64,000 bases of DNA from Chitinophaga sancti (GTDB taxonomy: Bacteria > Bacteroidota > Bacteroidia > Chitinophagales > Chitinophagaceae), in the NCBI RefSeq assembly GCF_034424315.1, contig NZ_CP139972.1, positions 3,534,001 through 3,598,000 on the forward strand, in the 5' to 3' direction. Shown here one piece after another: positions 38,881-47,431 of this stretch (the first letter of the stretch is position 1; the number at the start of each line of letters is the position of its first letter). The position numbers and the translations under genes were made by a program. The notes below the pieces were generated by a model. The model did no database searches. It had not been told where the DNA came from and saw nothing but the letters and a program-made list of their open reading frames with translations.

Positions 38881-39050
38881 CGGTTCGAAAGTTGTCCCTC
38901 ATAGCCCGCTAAATAGACCGAGTGGTTTAGCAAAAGATTTAGGCCTTCAGATTAAAAATCTGGAGGCTTTTTTGCGTTTAGGAGGATGTAAGTTTGAATT
39001 CCTTTTAAGGTATGAGATGGAATTTGCCAGCTAATGGTAATTGACAATCA
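38881..39050 (+). repeat. tRNA-3'/terminator repeat, copy C (att-like)
   Basis: This is a diverged copy of 27831-28020: GGTTCGAAA, CCCGCTAAATAGACCGA with the GCTAAA/TTTAGC hairpin, then GCCTTCAGATT AAA AATCTGGAGGC with T6 (terminator 38943-38972). It continues as TTGAATTCCTTTTAAG..GGTAATTGACAATC. It is about 11 kb from copy B, so the two could bound an ancient integrated segment holding the second RHS locus. A further faint echo (AATCTGGAGGC..GAGATCGAAA) lies near 39371-39410. Confidence 0.55.
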
Positions 39051-39052
39051 AA

Positions 39053-39237
39053 TTACTTTAGCAGTAAAAGGTCAGGAATTGGGCTTTTAGCCATACGTCC
39101 ATTGTTCGGGCAGTATTTCCCTTCGGCTCATCATAAATAAATGTGAAATCTATCAGTTCACTAATTTTACGGAGAAGATTATCTTTGGGTACAATCAAAT
39201 CATATAGCCCTGAATAAGCGCTAAGCTGGATTTCTTG
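39053..39237 (-). pseudogene. IS1182-type transposase, N-terminal remnant
   Basis: The - strand frame reads EIQLSAYSGLYDLIVPKDNL then LRKISELIDFTFIYDE. This matches the conserved start of IS1182-family transposases. A frameshift then moves to KYCPNNGRMAKSPIPDLLLL before a stop. The rest of the gene and the ends are absent. Confidence 0.65.
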
Positions 39238-39293
39238 TTATTGAGCTAACATCTAAAAGTATTGCTGGTTCCATTATAAGATACCCAAAAAAG

Positions 39294-39328
39294 GAGCAGC
39301 AGAAGTTTAGTTTCTGCTCTTTTTTTTA
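39294..39328 (+). terminator. Hairpin with T8 tract
   Basis: A GAGCAGCAGAA..TTTCTGCTC stem is followed by eight T. There is no adjacent intact gene upstream, so it is probably a relic terminator. Confidence 0.6.
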
Positions 39329-39657
39329 TCTCAATTTTCATGGAGCCTTTTTCAGTGCCCTCATGAATAATCTGGAGGCCGTTTTAGTATTTGGGAAATT
39401 TGAGATCGAAACTGCCGGTCATGACCTGAATGATTTTGACGGTAACAACTTCAGGGAGCCTACAGACAAGCAATCTGTATTTAGGTAAAAGATGATGTTT
39501 AAATAGACTGTCAGACACCCTTTCATGTTCTTTAAAAGGCAATTTTAATCACGCTACATAATAATTTTGAACTAATTGCTATTGGGCCATTTCTTTGAAT
39601 CGGCTATCACGTTACGTGATTAATAGAAATGTACATAGTTCCTAACTTTATTATTCC
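39329..39657. other. Gene-free stretch before the metzincin module
   Basis: It contains a weak third echo of the att-like repeat (39371-39410). Otherwise I see nothing. Confidence 0.3.
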
Positions 39658-40125
39658 CTAAATATACTGCCTATGTATATTTGACAGCTCTACCATCCAC
39701 ACCCCTGGATCTTTAAAATAGTTAATATAGGCAACACGATGACCTGGTATCAGATAGAACCACATGCATTTCCCATCTGCTCTTTTAATAACTAAATGTG
39801 GTGTATCCTTTTTCATGGAATAATCCACATCAATAAGCTTAACCCTGGGAGCATAAGGTTTATTTGTTATAAGCATAGAATTGTAAACAATACTATCATC
39901 TAACATCACCATAATACTATCATTGAATTCCTTTTCAAAAATCAGGCGTATACTTTTATTTAAAGTATCTGTATAGTCCATCTCCCCTGATTCTGCTTCC
40001 CTAAAAGCTTCAATAAAAGGTTTGATTTCTCTATCGCAACAACTATGTTGCTGCCCTGATGACTTGAAAAAATAAAAAAGTAAGGCAAAGATTAAAAGTA
40101 CTCTCCTATTTCGTTTTTTGCTCAT
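39658..40125 (-). CDS. Secreted immunity candidate for the metzincin toxin
   Basis: This 155-residue protein has a signal peptide (VLLIFALLFYFFKSSGQ). The mature part carries a CC pair (HSCCDREI) and is mixed alpha/beta (LVIKRADGKCMWFYLIPGH). Its start overlaps the end of the toxin-domain ORF by 20 bases, indicating coupled expression as expected of a toxin/immunity pair. No known family is evident. A periplasmic inhibitor of the metallopeptidase is the simplest reading. Confidence 0.55.
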   Translation of the reverse strand: MSKKRNRRVLLIFALLFYFFKSSGQQHSCCDREIKPFIEAFREAESGEMDYTDTLNKSIRLIFEKEFNDSIMVMLDDSIVYNSMLITNKPYAPRVKLIDVDYSMKKDTPHLVIKRADGKCMWFYLIPGHRVAYINYFKDPGVWMVELSNIHRQYI

Positions 40126-40648
40126 CGATATCTATTTGATTAATAATTTGAAGTACCTGTCCTGGACTTACCTTACTTCGATCAAATTTATTCAGTACAT
40201 ATTCGTTTATTGTTTTCCCTTCAAGCTTAATACCAGGATAGCTCATTATGCTATGTATTATTAAATCCAAACTGGCTCCAGGAGTAATGTTTCTGTCTAC
40301 TCTTATCAGGGATCCGTCGCGGGCCATGATAGGTTTTGCGATTATTTGAATATCTTTTGCCTGGTTTACGTCATCTGTATGATTAGGTCCTGCAGTATGA
40401 ACTAATTCATGAAGTATATCTCGTGTCAAAGATGCTGTTTCACGAGGGGTATTAGGGGGCACGACACTCCTGGAATCATATGCATTTAAATTGTTCATAT
40501 TAACTTTTGTAAATACAAAAGTTGTCAGCCCTCCTGATGGCGATTCTGGACGGTCAATAAGAGTGGTTCCAAAATCTACACCCGTCTCCAGTGCATCTAC
40601 ATATTCAACAATAATGGAACCAGAATAGATAGTATTGCCATTTCCCAC
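40106..40648 (-). CDS. Orphan metzincin-type metallopeptidase toxin domain
   Basis: This 180-residue domain (GTG start at 40648) carries the zinc site HELVHTAGPNH (His80, Glu81, His84, His90; HExxHxxGxxH). Downstream is a Met-turn SIMSYPG (Met135), together diagnostic of metzincins. There is no signal peptide or delivery domain. Just upstream another frame reads LEGLRNEIIKQFPGL, so the domain was once the C-terminal tip of a larger, probably RHS-type, protein and has been cut off with a frameshift near 40655. It may be a silent cassette or may be expressed from the GTG. Confidence 0.75.
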   Translation of the reverse strand: MGNGNTIYSGSIIVEYVDALETGVDFGTTLIDRPESPSGGLTTFVFTKVNMNNLNAYDSRSVVPPNTPRETASLTRDILHELVHTAGPNHTDDVNQAKDIQIIAKPIMARDGSLIRVDRNITPGASLDLIIHSIMSYPGIKLEGKTINEYVLNKFDRSKVSPGQVLQIINQIDIDEQKTK

Positions 40649-40889
40649 ATCTTTTGAGCAAACCTGGAAACTGTTTGATTATTTCATTACGCAATCCTTC
40701 TAAATCCTTAAAACTTCAGACTCGTTCTTAAGTTTCGACCGTTATATACAGGGTTCTATGCTGCCTATTTGATTGGCCCAAAAGGGGCATTAAAAAAAAA
40801 CACATACCAGATAAAAAAGAATAAAATTTTAAATTGGCCTCTATCCCGTATAAACAATCTCCAACAAATATTTGACAACTTAGTCAGGC
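40649..40889 (-). other. Degraded linker upstream of the metzincin domain
   Basis: A short - strand frame (LEGLRNEIIKQFPGL) is the lost N-terminal extension of the toxin domain. The rest is AT-rich with a run of nine A near 40792. Confidence 0.35.
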
Positions 40890-41636
40890 TTAAGAACCCA
40901 AAAGACCTGATGGCTTTTTAAATAAACGATTCATTTCTTCCTTGTTATAATATCTATCCGCAAGATCAAACAACCATTGTGCTAAAGCTGACGAAGTATT
41001 TATTCTATTGTGAAGGGCTGCTATCTGTTGCAATACATCTTTATCTTCATTGATAATCTTATCAAAGTTTTCATCAGTTATAAGATCAAATGCATCCCGC
41101 AAAGATTCCGGATCAGTATCAATAAAATTTTCAGGATGATACAATCCCCATCCGCAATAAAGATTATCGCTAAAGAACAACGAAAAGTCTTTTGAAACCG
41201 AAACCTCAATCAGTTTGCTGGCTTGTGCAAATTCATCATTGAAACATAAAAGTATGTTTCCTTCCAGATGATAATACCTGTATTGAAATGGTTCCAGCTG
41301 AAAATCTTCTGAATACTTAGACAGCTTCGGAAGACCTTCAACTTTCTCTATGTTTGTTAAACTGGAGGGTACAAGATTTTGCTCAGGATAAAATAATGAT
41401 ACCAGTTTAAGCAATTTGCTTTCCGCATCAAATCCTAATGTATCAGCGGATGTCATATGTAACCATTTTTCTTTACTCCCAATCACAGCTTCTCTCTCGT
41501 TCTCCATCTCAGCGGGCGTATTAGCGGTCGTCAGAATAACCGATAAATCTCCCAGTATCAACTGTGGTTTAACAGTCAACTGCTGATTATATTCTAAAGT
41601 AATACTTGCTTTTTCTGTAAGTGCTAATTCTAACAT
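40890..41636 (-). CDS. Candidate immunity partner of the 929-residue toxin
   Basis: This 248-residue soluble acidic protein has no signal peptide. It is alpha/beta with a middle segment LEPFQYRYYHLEGNILLCFN and a helical C-terminus (SALAQWLFDLADRYYNKEEM). It starts 12 bases after the toxin stop. Its cytoplasmic nature fits an intracellular toxin target such as RNA. I do not recognise a family. It could also be a chaperone for the large effector. Confidence 0.55.
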   Translation of the reverse strand: MLELALTEKASITLEYNQQLTVKPQLILGDLSVILTTANTPAEMENEREAVIGSKEKWLHMTSADTLGFDAESKLLKLVSLFYPEQNLVPSSLTNIEKVEGLPKLSKYSEDFQLEPFQYRYYHLEGNILLCFNDEFAQASKLIEVSVSKDFSLFFSDNLYCGWGLYHPENFIDTDPESLRDAFDLITDENFDKIINEDKDVLQQIAALHNRINTSSALAQWLFDLADRYYNKEEMNRLFKKPSGLLGS

Positions 41637-41648
41637 AGGTTAAATTTA

Positions 41649-44438
41649 TCAATATAATTTATTTCCTGGAGCAAAGAACCCTTCCTTGTCAGGTATTTTT
41701 CCTTCGAGGATCATTGCTTCTGTCACAGCTTCACCTGGATCGCTAGCTAAACCACCCAATGCTTTAGCTCCGCTCTCACCTTTCTTCCCTAATTTACCAT
41801 ATGCAGTGATAACATTACCAGCACTACTTTTACCACCCTCTACGACCACAATAGTACCATCTTTTAAATAATACAACCTCTGACCATTTCCTGACTCAAA
41901 TACCGCCTCCGGTGCGGAGATGATACTCTTTACCTGGTCTTCCGTTACCCCATGAGAAGTATCGGCATGGTAATTAGGGGCTTTCCTGTAGCTGCCTTTT
42001 ACCTTCAGATCCTCAGTGATCTTTTGGGCAATTGTCCTGTTTCTCTCAGTTAACGCTGTTCTATCTACTATTTTCTGAAGGTCCTTCTCTATTTTAACAA
42101 TATCTGCGTCGGTCAGTTTCTTAATATCATTATAAACACCCAGATAAAAGCTTCTTTCTGCTTCGCTGAGTACTTCCGCTATAATCTTCTGTTTTTGTAA
42201 TTGCAACAGGAAGCCTTTGAACCTAACCGCAGTTTTTTTAACGACGTCATACCCGACTATCAGCAGTCTTAACATTTGTTCTGATCCCGGAGCAATCATT
42301 GAAAACATCCGACCAGACATTGATGCTTTAAGCGCTTCCAGCGATTTCTGCAAGCCAGCCCTGGCCTTTGCTGCACTAACAATATTCTGCTGAATTTTAG
42401 CATCAATGGTAGATAATTTAGCCAATGATTTTTGCAGCTCCACTACATCATGTGTCTTATTAAAGGCTTTTGCAGCTTCCGAAAGCGGTTTGGCTGCCTT
42501 AAATGCTGCCCCAACAGCAGCAGCATCCATTCCTGCTCCTATGATTGCTAAAACTACCCAAACAAGATTAGGGCCATCTGAAAGCAATCCAACATCATGT
42601 GCGTCTGAATCCGTTTTATATTTCTCAATTTCTTCATGAACAGCATACACACTTAATCCCAGAGAGGCTCCAGCTGCAAGAATAGCGGGAAGACCTGTAC
42701 CAAAAGAAGCAATTGTCAACGCGATACCAATAACAACAAAACAAACCGCTTTTAATATTTTGACCGTTCCAAGATCTTTGACCTTATCTTTAATGATCAG
42801 TTCAAAGATGCTATCATCGGTTACACCCTGCATCTGTTTGGAAACATTGATCAGATTACCCAGTTCATAGATCCGGTCATCATGTGTTGTGATATCTATC
42901 CAGGTATTTTTAATACTCTCTTTTTTCTCATCGATATATGCCTGTAAGAAACTTTTAAGCTCTTGTTTGGATTTAATACGGGAAAGTTTTTCTTTATTGA
43001 ATCCCTCTTCCTGCATTATTGGACTCGCAGATGGTAACCCGGTTATCAGTTTATCGCCTGCACTTTTCTCCGCCTCCGATTCTCCACTCAATTCCAGTTG
43101 CCTTTGAATCTGGTATTCAGTAATGTTCTCAGAGTAACCTCCTGCCATGATAGCCTCTGATATCTTCTCACTGGCCTTATCATAATGTTCTTTCGCGCCC
43201 GATTTACTTATTTCATTAAATAACCGGGTCACATAATTATCATCATTTAATTTCTTTTCTGCTTCAAATAGCACATGGCGATATCGTTGTAAATGATCTG
43301 ATGCTATTGCAATCGTTTCTTTTCTGAAAGCCGCTTCATAATTATTGACATACAGTTCAAAATCATCAATACTCTTAAAGCCATGGGCTTGCATAGCGGT
43401 TGTCAAGGCTATTCGCTCCGCATCTTCTGCTTTCCGTAAATACTCGCGGTTATTGTCATGTACACCAAATTCATCGCTACCAGGTATCGCCTTATAACTT
43501 CCCTCACCCTTTTTGAACTCTTTGTATCTTTTATACAAAGTCTCCAGCCCGTCTATTTTATCTTCTATTTTACCTTTTTCTGCCTGTGCCTGTTCACGTT
43601 TCTTTTTTTCTTCCAGATACGCGGCAATAGAACGTTTTAATTCTTCAAGATCAGTCGTTTCAATGCTGATCTTACTTTTATAATCAAGGAAATCGGCGAC
43701 ATCGAACTGATCGAGTAATGAGGCAATGTCATTAAGTTTAGCATAGTTTTCAGGGGTAAATGTCTGATCCGCACGCAGAAATTCTTTGATCGCAGGAGGG
43801 AGGTTATCCAGCTTCCGTTTTTGCGACAGTACCTGCTTCTTGAAATCATTCCATATATCGATACGGCCCTGCTCACCTTTATTTATTTTGGTGCCTGGCG
43901 CGATGCCCGTACTCTCATAAAACCGCTTATCGATTTCCGCCCCGGTACCCTCGCTGACAGTTTCATCGCCTTTCTCAGCCTCTCCGTTCGACGTTTTATA
44001 TTTGGCGAGGCTGGACCTGGATACTTTGAATGTGACGGTTTCTCCGATATGTTTTGATATATCCCGATAGATCTCGGCGGCTCCTGCATTCGCTGCCCAT
44101 TCGAAATTCACTATCCTGTTAAAGATCTTCAACTCGGCATACCGGCGGAATTCCTGCTGAGATAGCGTTCCTTTTGGAATTTTGATCTCAAAAGGTATCG
44201 TTTCTCCCTCTCCGTCTTTCTGTCGCTGAACAATACTACTTCCTTGAATAAGGTTTTGGGGCCTTATAGACTCATCCGGATCACCTGTATTACTATTTGA
44301 TGATTTAGCTTGAACAAGAGGTGTAAAAAATGTATTGGTTTCCTGTGTGTTAGAAAAAAAAGCTGGGGGGTCTGTTGTGTCGGTTGCACTTTTTCTCGTA
44401 CTATCAGGTTTACCAGTTTTGCTGGTATATTGTGACAT
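41649..44438 (-). CDS. Large non-secretory polymorphic toxin with eCIS-effector-like leader
   Basis: This 929-residue protein has no signal peptide. Its N-terminal 75 residues are disordered, with FFTPLVQAK and SSIVQRQ, the kind of leader seen on effectors of extracellular contractile injection systems. Residues about 80-530 are charged helices. About 557-600 and 622-645 are hydrophobic Gly/Ala-rich segments (FVVIGIALTIASFGTGLPA; VWVVLAIIGAGMDAAAVGAA) that could cross membranes. The tip from about 822 has NYHADTSHGVTEDQV, LYYLKDGTIVVVEGG and NVITAYGK, resembling BECR-fold RNase toxin tips. That assignment is tentative. No contractile-system genes lie in the window. Confidence 0.65.
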   Translation of the reverse strand: MSQYTSKTGKPDSTRKSATDTTDPPAFFSNTQETNTFFTPLVQAKSSNSNTGDPDESIRPQNLIQGSSIVQRQKDGEGETIPFEIKIPKGTLSQQEFRRYAELKIFNRIVNFEWAANAGAAEIYRDISKHIGETVTFKVSRSSLAKYKTSNGEAEKGDETVSEGTGAEIDKRFYESTGIAPGTKINKGEQGRIDIWNDFKKQVLSQKRKLDNLPPAIKEFLRADQTFTPENYAKLNDIASLLDQFDVADFLDYKSKISIETTDLEELKRSIAAYLEEKKKREQAQAEKGKIEDKIDGLETLYKRYKEFKKGEGSYKAIPGSDEFGVHDNNREYLRKAEDAERIALTTAMQAHGFKSIDDFELYVNNYEAAFRKETIAIASDHLQRYRHVLFEAEKKLNDDNYVTRLFNEISKSGAKEHYDKASEKISEAIMAGGYSENITEYQIQRQLELSGESEAEKSAGDKLITGLPSASPIMQEEGFNKEKLSRIKSKQELKSFLQAYIDEKKESIKNTWIDITTHDDRIYELGNLINVSKQMQGVTDDSIFELIIKDKVKDLGTVKILKAVCFVVIGIALTIASFGTGLPAILAAGASLGLSVYAVHEEIEKYKTDSDAHDVGLLSDGPNLVWVVLAIIGAGMDAAAVGAAFKAAKPLSEAAKAFNKTHDVVELQKSLAKLSTIDAKIQQNIVSAAKARAGLQKSLEALKASMSGRMFSMIAPGSEQMLRLLIVGYDVVKKTAVRFKGFLLQLQKQKIIAEVLSEAERSFYLGVYNDIKKLTDADIVKIEKDLQKIVDRTALTERNRTIAQKITEDLKVKGSYRKAPNYHADTSHGVTEDQVKSIISAPEAVFESGNGQRLYYLKDGTIVVVEGGKSSAGNVITAYGKLGKKGESGAKALGGLASDPGEAVTEAMILEGKIPDKEGFFAPGNKLY

Positions 44439-44590
44439 GGGGGTTAAAATTTTGATGAATATACTTAAATATCTATTTAAGAATTAGTCCGAAATAGCTC
44501 TTATCCTCCTTCTGGTCTCCTTCTCCTCTAAGTCTCCTCAACACATAGTATCAAAAAGATTAATACCTTTCGAACACACAACTTTTACCT

Positions 44591-45368
44591 ATGTTAAAAT
44601 GTAAACTATCACTAACCCTGGTAGCATGCCTACTGTATGACTACCATAGGCCCACAATTTCATGTATCAATGTCCGACTCCGAGGCCCCGTTTTCAAACA
44701 TCGCCACCCCGGATGGAGGATTTATTGACTACAGTAAAGAAGATAAGACCGTTTCGGGAATGACTGGAACAAATACAGGATGAAAGTTACCCTGCTCCGG
44801 TACGACAAGGATATGAAAGTGACAAAGGAAAATAAGCTTTCCGGAGGCAACAATGCGTACAGCAGGATCCTTTATTCTTCTCTTGAAAAGATTGGTGATA
44901 AAATCTGGTTCATATACGTGGAACTTGACGAGAAGAATAATATTGGCAATATCATGGCGATAGAGATAAATCACCAGGCTCTGGAAACAAGTACGCCAAA
45001 AACATTAGCTGCGAGCAGCAGTATGGAACTCTCTCTCCCTATGATGGGGGGAGGCCGAAATTAGAAAGATATTCCTTAAATATTCACCGGACCGCAAACA
45101 TGTATCACTTTTCGCTGGAGTGGGTAAAGTTTACCTCAGTTATCCAGGCGGAATTTCAGTATTCAAACAAACAGATGCCCCTTTCCACAAACCCATCCGC
45201 CTGACAAACGCTACACCTGCTCACGTAATTCTACTACCTTCAAAGCAAGGCGATTCAATACACATCGCAGGCACCTATACCGATAAAGGCGATAACCTGG
45301 GAGGAGTATTTAAAACCACCATGACCAACTTCAAGCTTTATAATATACTCCTGCAGTTTTACTCATGA
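44591..45368 (+). pseudogene. Multiply frameshifted lipoprotein-like gene
   Basis: It starts as MLKCKLSLTLVACLL, a lipoprotein-type leader. It continues in another frame as MTTIGPQFHVS..NIATPDGGFIDYS, in a third as RMKVTLLRYDKDMKV..IYVELDEKN, and in a fourth as EIRKIFLKYSPDRKHVSLF..AGTYTDKGDN. Breaks lie near 44635, 44760 and a G6 run at about 45050. The repeats resemble blades of a secreted beta-propeller-like protein. It is clearly inactivated unless several sequencing errors are present. The 3' end runs into the HipB-like remnant. Confidence 0.55.
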
Positions 45369-45574
45369 TAGGTTGTTTTAGGTACTGGTATAAGTTCCAT
45401 TCCAAATAAATTGAGTAATTGATTCACATTATCCATTCGCATGGTTGTTTTACCTTGCTCAATTTCCCGGATGAGTCGTAAACCCAATCCTGGTTTTAAG
45501 GATAGCTCTTCTTTGTTTTGGGAACCTTCATGATTTACCAGCAGGAAGTGATCCCCAATTACCATATTGCTCAC
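45359..45574 (-). pseudogene. HipB/Y4mF-like HTH antitoxin remnant
   Basis: The core LRLIREIEQGKTTMRMDNVN and QLLNLFGMELIPV is the conserved C-terminal half of HipB/Y4mF-type HTH regulators. The first helices are degraded (FLLVNHEGSQNKEELSLKPG). No HipA-like partner is next to it. Its start lies inside the 3' end of the AraC gene. Confidence 0.55.
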
Positions 45575-46466
45575 GATATACAGCTGGATAACATCCTACA
45601 ATTGACTTAAAAAATCTAACAAAGTTGGAAGGAGCTGAAAAATTATATTCATAACTAATCTCTGCAATCGTCTTTGCAGTGGATATCAATTCATACTTGC
45701 AGGTCTGTGCCAATTCATTGCGGATAAGTGTTTGAGCATCCTTTCCGAATGTATCCCGGCAGAGTTGGCTAAAACGGTTTCGATTCATCTGCAACATGTC
45801 AGCATATTCCCTTACTGTTTGCCGGTCTTTGATATGCTCTTTCAAAAGCTTTTTAAACCTTATCATATCGGTGTTCCAGTATAAATTACCTTTCAACTGG
45901 TTGTGAGCCGTAAACTTTCTGTTCAGAAGGATTAAAAGCTCATACAGATAAGCCCTCAGCAAATGTTGACTATCTTCAACCAGGTTTTTAATTTCAGACA
46001 TAATCCAGCCAAACAACAGTTTATATCGTTCGTTCTCAATGCTATCAATAGGTACAAACTGGGAGCAATTGTAGTTACCGAAATAGTACAATCGGCTCAG
46101 GAACATACTATCTTTCAAGAACGCCTCAATGAATTCTCCTTCGAATATCAGCATCATGCAATCAGGCACTATTTGAATATCCCATTTCCTGGGTTGTGCC
46201 GGGGAGAGGAATATAACGGATGGCCCGTTAAAATCGATAACCTCTGTTTCTAATGTGACTGATCCCTTTCCTTCTGAAATCAAATAAATCTCATAAAAGG
46301 AAATGGTATAGACCTGACCTGACAACAAATTTTTACCTGCTATTTCAGATAAATGAAAACAGTCAACTAATAACTCCCTGCCATATTTGCGTTTGTCGAA
46401 TTTCACCTGGACCATACATAAAGATAACATGGAATCACAAATAATAAAAAATATGCCCCAAAACAA
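45528..46466 (-). CDS. AraC-family transcriptional regulator
   Basis: The AraC HTH domain is in the last 100 residues (TVREYADMLQMNRNRFSQLC, then IAEISYEYNFSAPSNFVRFF). The N-terminal ligand/cupin-like part contains SFYEIYLISEGKGSVTLE and NGPSVIFLSPAQPRKWDI. The listed ORF has 312 residues. The more likely start is ATG 46415 (MVQVKFDKRKYGRELL), giving 295 residues, the usual size. It is divergent from the metallo-beta-lactamase-fold genes and may control them. Confidence 0.85.
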   Translation of the reverse strand: MFWGIFFIICDSMLSLCMVQVKFDKRKYGRELLVDCFHLSEIAGKNLLSGQVYTISFYEIYLISEGKGSVTLETEVIDFNGPSVIFLSPAQPRKWDIQIVPDCMMLIFEGEFIEAFLKDSMFLSRLYYFGNYNCSQFVPIDSIENERYKLLFGWIMSEIKNLVEDSQHLLRAYLYELLILLNRKFTAHNQLKGNLYWNTDMIRFKKLLKEHIKDRQTVREYADMLQMNRNRFSQLCRDTFGKDAQTLIRNELAQTCKYELISTAKTIAEISYEYNFSAPSNFVRFFKSIVGCYPAVYREQYGNWGSLPAGKS

Positions 46467-46563
46467 CTAACCAGTAAGACTATTACAATTCGGAATTTCT
46501 ACCTGTGATGCAAATTGATAATAAATAAAACAAAATGATAGTATACACAGGCGGCACTGAAAA

Positions 46564-46571
46564 TAACTTTG
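46564..46571 (+). promoter_or_regulatory. -7 promoter box of the MBL-fold gene pair
   Basis: TAACTTTG matches the Bacteroidota TAnnTTTG consensus 20 bases before the start codon of the first hydrolase, in the divergent region with the AraC gene. Confidence 0.5.
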
Positions 46572-46590
46572 TGATATAAAAACATCGACA

Positions 46591-47415
46591 ATGTCTACTA
46601 CATTACCGCACTCAACCACCTACCGTGTCAAATCAAATGCAAATTTGACGGTGCACTCTTTTGTGTCTCCCGGACCACTATTCGCAAATGCAACACACAT
46701 CATAGAATTATCCGATCAACTGATCTTAGTTGATGGACAGTTTTTTGCCCAGTATGGCCAGGAATTCCGCGAGTTAGCCGATAGTCTTAAAAAGCCTATA
46801 TCCAGATTTTACATAACACATGATCATCCGGATCATTACCTGGGCATGGGCGATGCATTCCAGGATGTAACTGTATATGCATTACCAGAGATCAAAGCGT
46901 CCATCTTGAAAGCTGGTCCTATCGAGCTACAGGAAAAAAAGCAAAAAATGGGCAACCTGATAGCCGGTCAACTGGCTTTCCCTACTGCAACTGTCGAACC
47001 AGGTGAAGAGGTGATTAAGGGGGTTAAATTCATTTTTGAACGTGTATTGGATACTGAGTCTCCTCCCACACTTGTTATTAAGTTGCCGGAACTGGGAATT
47101 ATCATTGCTCAGGACATTCTATACCATAACGCACATGCATTCATAACCGGCCCAATAGATAATTGGAAGAAAGTCCTCTATCAGATACGGGAAGACGAAG
47201 CGTATGACCTGATTCTTCCCGGACATGGCAGGCCTGCTGAAAAAGCCGACATTGACAATGCGATCAATTACCTTGAAAAGGCCTTCTCTATTTATTCCAA
47301 TACTACCAGTCCGGAACAATATAAGCATGAACTACTGGAAGCATATCCATCGTATGCGGCAGAAAAGCTTATTGACATATACAGTCCGATCCTTTTTGGT
47401 GGACAATCACACTAA
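46591..47415 (+). CDS. MBL-fold metallo-hydrolase (cytoplasmic paralogue)
   Basis: This 274-residue metallo-beta-lactamase-fold protein carries the HxHxDH zinc motif at 77-82 (THDHPDHYLG), an Asp at LVDGQFF and a distal LPGHGRP. It has no signal peptide. The substrate is unknown; hydrolysis of an ester, lactone or beta-lactam-like bond is typical. It is followed after 16 bases by a close paralogue with a signal peptide, so the pair arose by duplication and acts in two compartments. Confidence 0.85.
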   Translation: MSTTLPHSTTYRVKSNANLTVHSFVSPGPLFANATHIIELSDQLILVDGQFFAQYGQEFRELADSLKKPISRFYITHDHPDHYLGMGDAFQDVTVYALPEIKASILKAGPIELQEKKQKMGNLIAGQLAFPTATVEPGEEVIKGVKFIFERVLDTESPPTLVIKLPELGIIIAQDILYHNAHAFITGPIDNWKKVLYQIREDEAYDLILPGHGRPAEKADIDNAINYLEKAFSIYSNTTSPEQYKHELLEAYPSYAAEKLIDIYSPILFGGQSH

Positions 47416-47431
47416 CTCAATTATCATATAT

